Source: Lycorma delicatula
Taxonomy: Eukaryota > Arthropoda > Insecta > Hemiptera > Fulgoridae
DNA length: 64,000 nucleotides
Reading direction: 5' to 3'
NCBI RefSeq assembly: GCF_047948215.1
Contig: NC_134456.1
Location: 77,924,515-77,988,514 of the forward strand
The position numbers were made by a program, and so were the translations under genes. Of this stretch, positions 56,076 to 64,000 are shown piece by piece (the first letter of the stretch is position 1; each line of letters begins with the position of its first letter). A model generated the notes under the pieces. That model had not been told where the DNA came from. It ran no database searches and saw only the letters and a program-made list of their open reading frames with translations.

Positions 56076-56297
56076 TAAATATTACCATCCGTTAATTAAT
56101 TTTAACTTAATTAATTAGTGTAGTATTGGTTCAAAAAAAAATTATTTGAAACAAAATCTTTGCTGCTAATTACAATTATTAATAAATATATATTTTTTTA
56201 ATTTTATAAAACATCAGTTCACTAAAAACAATAATCAACTAATTCTCGTACATATTTATTTTCTTTTTAAAAATTTATGGATTATATTAATTTTTTA

Positions 56298-56441
56298 TTA
56301 TGCGACTGCCCAAAAAGTCGAGTATTTATGTATGTTTGTTTCACCATTGCAGCTAAACGACTGAGTCGATTTAAATGTATGATTATGCTTTGGAATCCTT
56401 ACATTACCGGAAATGTCATAGCCTATATATATACATATATA
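56298..56441 (+). repeat. Interspersed repeat family C, copy 2
   Basis: Begins GCGACTGCCCAAAAAGTCGA; contains GTTTGTTTCACCATTGCAGC, GATTTAAATGTATGAT, TACCGGAAATGTCATAGCC and ends in TATATATATACATATATAAT. Confidence 0.82.
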
Positions 56442-56572
56442 ATTAAATTAAAAAAAAAGAAAAATGTATCAGATGAATGACTCTTTTAATAACTCGCATC
56501 TCAACGCTTCTTTCTTAACGATTCGGAAACCTGGTATCTCATATGTGTGAAGTTATTATCTTACAAGTGTTT

Positions 56573-56737
56573 TGCACGACTACCCAAAAAGAAGTGTAAT
56601 GTATTTAGGCTGTATGTATGAATGTTTGTTCCACCGCAGCAGCTCAACAGTTGAACCGATTTAGATGTACGATCCCGCGGTGGAGTCCTTACGTTACCGG
56701 GAGTGTCACAGGCTATATATATATATATATATATAAG
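56573..56737 (+). repeat. Interspersed repeat family C, copy 3
   Basis: Begins CACGACTACCCAAAAAGAAG; contains GTTTGTTCCACCGCAGCAGC, ACCGATTTAGATGTACGAT, GTTACCGGGAGTGTCACAGG and ends in (TA)n at 56714-56735. It lies only 130 bp after copy 2, in the same orientation. Confidence 0.82.
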
Positions 56738-56966
56738 TTAAATAAATTTAAAAAAAAATTATATTATATAAAAATACTGTATCCAAAATTGTTACCCACA
56801 CGCTCTTCAATTATCCTATATTAGAAATTATTCTATATTAAAGAACAATATTTGTCAGCAATGTTTTTTTTTTTTGGGAGTCGTGTTTTTTAATATTTAT
56901 TTTTTAATATTTAAATACAATATATCTAATTTATAATTTCTTTTACAGTATTACAATACAAATATA

Positions 56967-57737
56967 TTAGGTAGATTTCATAAGAAACCTATTGTAATGG
57001 GTACCATGATTCGACTTCCGAAAAATTTCGACATATCTTGGCTTTTCACATCTCCCAGACCCTAAAACCACCGTCAGTTCAAAAGTTTATATACGAATAT
57101 ATATTTCACTTTGCTGTGGACACTATAAAAGTCGTAATTTTGCGCCAATCACTTTCAAATTGATACATAAAATATAACGATAAAAAATGTCGGTTTAGTT
57201 CGTTAATGGGAAAAATCGAACCATGGGGGTGGAAATGAGGGACTTTTAGGAAAAAACAAAATATCTCTACGACTTTCTCATTAAGTAAAATATCGAATTC
57301 GTTTAAAGTTCCTACTATTCTTTGGATAAGGGCCTAAAACTTATATAAGTAAAGTTTTTTGATGTAACAAACCTTGCCCAGGGATGGAAAAAATAGGGTT
57401 TTGAAGATAACAAAAATCATACTTCCCATAATAAGCACATTATCGAATCGGTTTAAAGTGATTGTTGGTCCTCTAAACATTACCTAAAAGTTTTGTCTGA
57501 AACAATTTTTGATATGAATAACCCTTACGGCAAGGGATGACCAAAATTTTGCTGGAAATGTAAGAAGATGGGGCTTGTCGTATGCTAAACATGTGAATCT
57601 TTTTTCACATGCAAACATTGTCATATTGAGTAAATTTCAAGTTTTTCTGAAATTTAAGGTGGAAATCTTCTTTATCACTTACTCAGCACCGGTGATCTAC
57701 CTCCGTCATCCAGCGTGACAAAAGGAATTTTTTTTAA
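56967..57737 (+). repeat. Interspersed repeat family B, copy 2
   Basis: Same order and orientation as 27834-28572; landmarks CCTATTGTAATGGGTACCAT, CCACCGTCAGTTCAAAAGTT, ACCATGGGGGTGGA, GGCAAGGGATGACCAAAAT, GATGGGGCTTGTCGTATG and CACCGGTGATCTACC. Confidence 0.83.
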
Positions 57738-58727
57738 CAGTCCAACACTAGTGAATTACCTCCAATTACAACTTCTTATCCGATAGACGGATTCTACCTT
57801 TCAGTAGGAGTGGCAAATCATCGAAGGATTCAATAATGAACTCTTACAGTAAAAAATCATATTAAACAGATAAGAAATAAAATTTATGTATAATAGATTT
57901 ATTTTTAAAATATACAAAAATTAAAAAAAATTTAATAGCATAAATCCTTCTTTTTCTTCATCCCTTTAAATTTATAATTTTTGAAGATGGCACAACTTCT
58001 ACAAACAATTTTCTTATCCGGAATATTATTTAATTTTCTCATCTCGAATTAAAAATTTAAAGAACAGGAGAAGTGGTTTTCACATTTAGGTCGGCGTTTT
58101 TTTTTAAGTTCATTTTATTTCTTTTAAAATTATCTTTTCTTATTATTTGACAGTAATTCTATTTAAAATGTAGGTCAACCAAAAATCTGTTGTATAAACA
58201 AAAGATCCAAAAAGGTGAATAAATTTTCTTGTTAAAATCAATACAGAAAGGTAACGTTAAGAGAAAACTTTTGATTCTATTACTATTGGTTTTCGCTTTC
58301 TATACTCGGATTTGAAATCTACTTTTTTGCATATAGAGTACTTGAATGCAATATTTCTAACTGCTTTATTGAAGGAAGAGAGAAAATAACTTGAATATCT
58401 GTTGTATAGCATTATATTGGTGATTTAGTAGCTTATTAATGAGTAAATAATATGAGAAACTAAATATCTAATAATACAGATTATAAACTCATCGTAACTT
58501 ATCGGAAAAAATAAATAATCTTGATTTCTACTAGTTATATTAAAATAAGTTGTAAGTTAGAAGAACCAAGGAACTTCATCTAAAAAAAAAATTGTATAGG
58601 CGTACTTTTAAAACGCGAGACTTCATCTTCTTACATGATAAAAGTTCATAAGGGCCAAATTGAAAACATCCTCATTGTCTAAAATGTAATTAAAGCTCAG
58701 TTAAATCAAATTTAGTTTCCTAATAAT
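57738..58727. other. Spacer without firm features
   Basis: A CRSCAIFKNYKFKG-like minus-strand stretch near 57970-58030 has paired cysteines but no family that I recognise and no continuation. Confidence 0.35.
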
Positions 58728-58729
58728 TA

Positions 58730-58754
58730 CCGTATTTATTCGAGTACCTCCCGC
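58730..58754 (+). repeat. pogo-like left TIR
   Basis: 25 bp, one mismatch to the right TIR (60709-60733). Confidence 0.93.
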
Positions 58755-59046
58755 CTCCGAATAAGCCTTGCACCTCGATTTTCCGAACCAAAAATTAAAA
58801 CAAAAAAACGAGTATATACCGGTATCGAGTATAGTGCAACAGGTATGATAAAAAAATACGTAAATACGAAAATATTCGGAAAGTGTTTAATTCGTTCATT
58901 TAAAATACAATATTAATATTACATTAATCATAATTACGGTAAGTACTAGTTTAGTTCAAAATCAGTTGGCCAGTAAAACGAAAAGAAACTATCATGTTGC
59001 AAAGGATCACTTCAATACACTTTTTAATATGGGATTTTATTTTTAA

Positions 59047-60273
59047 TTAATCACTGTCACCGTCAATGTCTGTAGAAGAGTTACCGGTAGTCTCCACGTC
59101 GCTCTGCCAAAGGTGATCGTCTTCACTACCATCAAGTACATTAGATATTTTGCATTTTTTTAAACTTTCCTTACTAACTGCGTGGAAATACCTTCCCAAG
59201 CATCTTTTATCCAAACACAAATCCGGTTAAAATCTGGGCGTTTGATTCTTCCTGTAGGCGTGAGAAAGAAATTTTCATCAGTCATCCATTTACTGTATAA
59301 TTGTTTTAACGCAGATTTGAACGATTTGAACGCAGATTTATTAATGCAGACATCTAGTGGTTGCAATAGAGATGTCAATCCGCCTGGAATTACTTGGTCT
59401 GTCATACCGTTTTTTAAAATGTTTTTCAATTTATCGGTCGTATGCCCCCGATAACTATCCATTAATAGTACACCGGTATTTTTTTTATTAAGTAAATCTC
59501 CTGATCGTTTTTGCCATATACACCTGATCGGATCTAAAATTAAGGTATCGTCCAACCAACCTGATTCCTGTGCTCTGATAATAACTCCATTTACCTGTAC
59601 GGCAGGAAGAGTTTTTCTTTTAAAAACAATGTACGAAGGTAATTTTGATCCATCAGAAATAATGAAAAGCATAACACTGCACCTTTGGTGCGAATTACCA
59701 CTGGTGCGAATCGTAACACCTTTTCACCTTTTTGTTTACGGTTTTGTCAAATGGCATTTCAAAATATACGGGGGTTTGATCAGTGTTTCCTACATGAGAA
59801 GGCAAATAGCCTTTATCTTTTCTAAGATTTATTATGTATTTGTGAAAATGTAATATTTTTTGTTCATAAGCGTCTGGAAGTCGTTGAGAAACGGTCGTCT
59901 TTCGTCTTATTGACTAATCATTTCGTGCAAAAAATTGTGTTATCCATCCACAGCTTGCTTTAAAATCAACTTTATTCAATGATTTAGCGATTTTACGAGC
60001 ATATGATTGACACATTTATGTCGTGACAGCATATAACAAAGTCATACAATTTTTTTTCTATGTCTGTGTGTTTTGGTTTTATGCCACGAAAATCCCTTTT
60101 ATTACCAGTACCTTTCACCAGAAGTTGTTTCTTCTTACGCCAGTCTCGAGTGCAGCTTTCATCTACGTCAAATTTTCTTCCTGCCGCCCGATTTCCAATT
60201 TTTCAGCCTCTTCTGTAACGCGCAGTTTTTCATTTACTGTAAAAGATCGTAGACGCTGTCCTTTTGTACTCAT
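59047..60273 (-). pseudogene. pogo/Tigger-like transposase (CENP-B type HTH + DDE), frameshifted
   Basis: The start codon at 60273 begins MSTKGQRLRSFTVNEKLRV and an EEAEK helix, the N-terminal DNA-binding part. In other frames GNTDQTPVYFEMPFDKTVNK follows, with the first catalytic aspartate (about 59790). An open block at 59672-59160 has LPSYIVFKRKTLPAVQVNGV, VLLMDSYRGHTTDKL (second D), IPGGLTSLLQPLDVCINK (third D) and LTPTGRIKRPDFNRICVWIK. The C-terminus KKCKISNVLDGSEDDHLW … DIDGDSD ends at a stop at 59047. All three catalytic residues are visible, but at least four frame changes and several stops lie between 60273 and 59672. The length (about 409 codons) is normal for the family. Confidence 0.9.
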
Positions 60274-60708
60274 TTTAATGCCGTAATTAAAATAATTCAC
60301 CGTTTTAAACTTTACAAGATAAACTAAACAGATAAAATGCACATAACCGTCTACATATACAAACGGTACAGTGGCTATGGCGAATAGACAAGACGACGAT
60401 GGGTAACTGATACTGTAACTGTAGTGTCATTAGAACCGGATGCAGCCTATACAGAATGAATCGGTTTTATAAAAATATCTTAACTTCGTTCCTATCGATA
60501 ATATGAACAGGATGTTAATAATTAAGGATGTATTCTGTATAAGAGGCATCCGGTATTGATAAATGAAAGCCTAATGTAACTATATTTATGTGATTGAATT
60601 TAGGTACTTCTAAGAAAACGTTTAGTTTACATAAATTATCCTGGCTAAAGTATATGTTTCAAGTAAGCCCCGCACCCTTATTTTTCTCTCCAATTCCAAG
60701 AAAAAAGT

Positions 60709-60733
60709 GCGGGCGGTACTCGAATAAATACGG
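60709..60733 (-). repeat. pogo-like right TIR
   Basis: Inverted partner of 58730-58754. Confidence 0.93.
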
Positions 60734-60735
60734 TA

Positions 60736-61037
60736 ATTTAAAAAAAATAACATAAAAATTAATTGATTTTTAGATATTTATGAAGATTTTATTATTTATA
60801 TATTTTTTACTTATGTTAAATTTACTTAAAAAATATCACTGATAGAACAAAAACTTTTTATTGTTTCTCTAAGTGTGCTACCATTTCTTGAATTGCTCTT
60901 TTGCGTAAATTACAGATCTGTAAATACAATTTTTTTACCACCCTTAGTTTTAAATAATTTACGTTTAAAAAAATAGGGGAAATTATAGTTAAAATATGTA
61001 AAATTTATTATTTTGCATGGCCATACCTGTGTTAGCA
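60736..61037. other. AT-rich spacer
   Basis: No gene recognised. It may be the 3' untranslated region of the broken gene to its right. Confidence 0.4.
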
Positions 61038-62500
61038 TAACTTTGCTGATGCTTTTCTTTTATAAATAGCCTCAGACACATCCCGAATTAATGTCCGACA
61101 GGAATCTGCTAGCATGTTAGTTTTCCATTTCTTATTCCATTTCTCTTTATAGCGGCTTTCCATCACCGAAATGTCTTGGTGGAAACGTTCAACGTGTTCG
61201 TCACTTACGTCTCAATAATTGTCCGGGAAAAACTCCAGATGTGAGTGGAGGAAATGTATTTTCAAAGACATGTTATATCCCATAGCTCAGTATGAAGTAA
61301 GAAGTTAATTAAAAATATTGTGGTAATTGTCAGATTTTTGTTTGCCGAGTATATGTTTGCAAACGTCTTTAAATGAAGCCCAAGCTGCAGTTTTTGTATT
61401 ATTTAACATCAAGTTAAATACATCATCTTTGACCAACACTCTTATTTCAGGACCAAAAAACATTCCTTCTTTAATTTTTTCTTCACTTACATTGGAAATT
61501 TCTGCCTGATATACAAAAATCCGGGATTATTCTTCTTCATTGGTTTTATCAAATTTTTCATTAGTCCTGGCTTGATATGGAGAGGGGGTATAAATATTTT
61601 TTTGGGTTCAAGTAAGGAGTTGTGAATAATATTTTTTCCATTTGGAGTTAAGTTCTCTCGTTTCTTCCACTCTTTGGTAAAATAATGTTTATCCCTAGCT
61701 CGGCTGTCCCATTCGCAAAAAAAAAACACATGTACATAGTGTAGCCTATCTGCATGCCTAACAAAATAGCTATATCTTTCAAATCACTACATATGTTCCA
61801 GCTATGTTTTTTATAATTTATTTTTTCAACGTCATCTTTCATCACATCGTATGTCTCTTTCAAATTAGTACCATACGCGATTGGTAAATATCGAAGGATA
61901 TTTGTTACCGTTGTGTAGTAGAACCACTTTTAAACTATACTTGGACGAATCTAAGAAAACCTGCCAGTCCTCAAGTTTATGAACTTGTCCTAAGTGCAAC
62001 ATAACCTCATCAATATTTGTGCCATAAACCAAATTATTTTCATCAATAAAGAACTGAGAAATTTCTTTTTGTCGGCTTCGAAAACCCGAAATTTTTGTAT
62101 TTTTTTTAAAAGTAAATTCCAACCTTGCAGTCTTGATCTTAACAGTTCAGCTTGATTTTTTGATAAATTTAAATCCCTAACCAAGTCATGTAATTAACCT
62201 TTTGATATAAGATGTGGCGTATCAGAAGATTATTCAAAATCAAAATCATCGTTGTCTTCTTCAGTACTGTTTGATTCTTCATCGCTGCTTTCAAAACATA
62301 CATTCACAGGTGGCTCAGGAACTGGAATAATGTCACTGTGAGGTACAGGCCTGATCGCAGGATGCAATGAAGGATATTTTACAGTATGTTTAGGTTTTTT
62401 AGAAATTCCAGACACACTTTTCAAACAAAAGTAACAATCGGTTATATAATCTTTTGGTTCACGTCAAACCATACGTATGTCATAGTATGTGACTATGATA
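61038..62500 (-). pseudogene. Broken copy of a conserved arthropod protein of unknown function (U-family)
   Basis: About 480 codons can be followed on the minus strand. In order: TYYDIRMV, a stop, REPKDYITDCYFCLKSVSGI (cysteine pair), HTVKYPSLHPAIRPVPHSDI, VPEPPVN and an acidic stretch (ESSDEESNSTEEDNDDFDFE), then DLNLSKNQAELLRSRLQGWN, FVYGTNID-type text, LEDWQVFLDSSKYSLKVVLL, HNGNKYPSI, KHSWNICSDLKDIAILLGMQ, FCEWDSRARDKHYFTKEWKK, IPPLHIKPGLMKNL, MFFGPEIRVLVKD, KIHFLHSHLEFFPDN, SDEHVERFHQDISVMESRYK and MLADSCRTL. It ends RKASAKLC-stop near 61040. From memory this motif series recurs in many predicted proteins of insects and other invertebrates, often in many copies; no function is known to me. 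Frames change near 62110, 61880, 61715 and 61510, two of them at A/T runs, and nonsense codons occur near 62464, 62232 and 62190. Confidence 0.7.
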
Positions 62501-63677
62501 TGATTTAATTCTTTTTCTAGTATTTTTTATTTACAGCTTACAAATTATGTTAACAAAGTTAAACAATAAAAAATGAACTAACAAAATACAGTTTAGGAAC
62601 TTAAAATGCTAACTATACGTTGAAAGTTGAAAAAAAAAATCATTTAATTAAAATTTAAAAAGTTTAAAAAAGTTCAAAAATGGTGGGTGAAAGATTCTGA
62701 GTTCATATTTGTTTTCAGCGTCAAAACCAGATTAAAATCGTGTATTGCATGTTAGGAGACCAAAAATATTTTTATTTGTGTATTCTAATAATTAAAGGGA
62801 TTTTTTGTATGCAATTTATTTACCCATTTCGGGGAAAGTTTTAAAAAATTCATTAAACGAATGGATATTTTCTGCAAGAAAGTTTTTTTAATGATAAAAT
62901 TTAATTACCTTTGTTTTGATACAACTGAATTAAGATCGTTCCTTATTTAAAAACACTCACATATTTTAGATATTTATATATGTATATATACACCACCATC
63001 CCCGCCGCAGCTTAGCCCGCGCTATATGGTTACTTATGATTCCTGTCGCGGATATTTAGCCTGTCATGCTCGCTTCACTCGCCCATCCCGTCTGAACTGA
63101 GGGCTATGCCCTTTGGATCCCACTGTGTTCATTAAACTCATGCTTGCATGAATAACAATGATAAATAAAAATTAAAGCCTGACCAGTTTATAAAAAATAT
63201 CAGTGTATTGTAATTTCTTCAGAGCAACAGTTTAGTTTGTACAGGACTCGAAACTTTGACCGATATAACAATGTGAATTTCAAAAGAAATCGGCCCTTAT
63301 CTTAAAAATATTAGTGGTAACTGATTCCTCCTTTTGCGTACGGGTAAAAATGTATTTGCCCGGTTCTTAGCGTTACCCGACAAACACCACTAGTAGGTGA
63401 ATATATTTCGTTTTTAATTTTTTTTAAAAATCTTTTAATTTTATGTTTTTTAGTGAAGTAACCGGAGGCAGGTGCAGCCACTCACAGATACAGTTACGGA
63501 GGAAGTGGCTGTGATGGTTGAGCTACCGCGCCGTACACTTTTGCACCCCTTAAAAAGAAACCTGAAAGTGGTTTTTAGGTATTTATCTGAAGAGTATTTG
63601 CAAGCGCTAATCTAGTGAATAGCTCATTTAGTATAGTTGTGGATAGGAAAATTCGCAATCATTCAAATTTTTTTTTA
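62501..63677. other. Spacer with two small GC-richer islets
   Basis: Islets at 62990-63140 (CGCCGCAGCTTAGCCCGCGC) and 63465-63560 (AACCGGAGGCAGGTGCAGCC) have no frame or known family. The rest is AT-rich. Confidence 0.35.
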
Positions 63678-64000
63678 CCTTTCTTCACCCCTTTCAAGGT
63701 AGAATTACGAAAAATGTAGATTGATTTTTAAAAATTTACATGAAAATTACACACATCAAAAATAAATTTGATATCTTCATTTGTTACGAAATATTCTAAA
63801 ATATAGCAGGGTTCCAAAAAAATTCAGAACCCATTTTAACCCTTTAAACTGGGGATTTAAAAAAAAAATGAATTTTTTTTTTAGATATTCACATGAAGAT
63901 TACACACACCAAAAGTTAATATATTTATTTGTTACCGAGAAATTAATAAAATAGTAAATTTCATATTTACTCCTTTTTAATTCTTTAAACTCGGAATTTC
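63678..64000 (+). repeat. Tandem repeat, ~150-bp unit, running off the window
   Basis: ACATGAAAATTACACACATC (63738) and ACATGAAGATTACACACACC (63891) are 153 bp apart. The CCCTTTCAAGGTAGAATT, CCCTTTAAACTGGGGATTT and TTCTTTAAACTCGGAATTT landmarks near 63690, 63840 and 63981 repeat at similar spacing. Units differ by many substitutions. The array probably continues to the right. Confidence 0.75.

Larger units (their letters stand above)
58730..60733 (-). mobile_element. pogo/Tigger-like DNA transposon with TIRs and TA duplication
   Basis: The element is 2004 bp. The ends CCGTATTTATTCGAGTACC + TCCCGC (58730-58754) and, reversed, the same with one mismatch (60709-60733) form 25-bp TIRs. TA dinucleotides at 58728-58729 and 60734-60735 are the target duplication. 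Inside is a broken pogo-type transposase on the minus strand. Confidence 0.93.

Noticed and set aside
57970..58105. A piggyBac-type cysteine-rich C-terminus on the minus strand
   Set aside because: Only two loose cysteine pairs; spacing does not fit the family and no transposase body is adjacent.

Overview
The window looks like nuclear DNA from an insect. It is very AT-rich, has no bacterial-style gene packing, and carries arthropod-type transposons: mariner, pogo/Tigger-like, DUF4817-type transposases, RTE-like and R1-like non-LTR retrotransposons, and tRNA-derived SINEs. The mix fits a large, repeat-rich hemipteran genome, but the species is an inference and cannot be proved from these bases. 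I see no complete host gene, no tRNA or rRNA gene and no CRISPR array. Almost everything recognisable is a mobile element or a relic of one.

Layout. 0-2.3 kb: a decayed DUF4817-type DNA transposon (minus strand) split by a mariner copy that still has both terminal repeats and its TA duplication (346-1651). 2.68-2.97 kb: a 285-nt open block with good splice signals, the best candidate for a host exon. 3.8-5.0 kb: a 5'-truncated R1-like retrotransposon with a 14-bp target duplication. 6.16-6.64 kb: an almost fully palindromic foldback MITE with an 8-bp duplication. 9.5-10.2 kb: a transposase relic carrying an identical 275-bp tandem duplication. 10.9 kb: two abutting perfect hairpins. 12.7-13.6 and 21.5-21.9 kb: reverse-transcriptase C-terminal relics. 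16.6-18.2 kb: two copies of a tRNA-derived SINE (SINE-1). 20.06-20.22 kb: a possible terminal exon. 14.9, 25.5 and 49.4 kb: three copies of interspersed repeat family A. 30.2-30.66 kb: a long-TIR MITE. 31.4-32.3 kb: a second mariner relic.

33.3-37.5 kb is a three-layer nest. A SINE-2 copy was split by an older non-LTR retrotransposon, and that was split in turn by a full-length RTE-like element (33674-36961). This innermost element has an intact 985-codon endonuclease-reverse transcriptase ORF, a poly(A) tail and an 11-bp target duplication. It is the only long intact coding sequence in the window. A shorter, mutated copy lies at 40.8-42.1 kb. Related decayed retrotransposons lie at 42.2, 48.5, 51.8-54.5 and 55.9 kb.

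46.5-47.4 kb: a foldback element interrupted by a SINE-2. 47.5-48.3 kb: an unusual composite of minisatellite, palindromes, purine tract, microsatellite and a Helitron-like end. 58.7-60.7 kb: a pogo/Tigger-like transposon with 25-bp TIRs and a TA duplication. 61.0-62.5 kb: a broken copy of a conserved protein of unknown function (here called the U-family). 63.7-64 kb: the start of a ~150-bp tandem repeat.

No pathway or operon logic links these genes. The window records successive transposition events, several of which can be ordered in time from nested insertions and target duplications.
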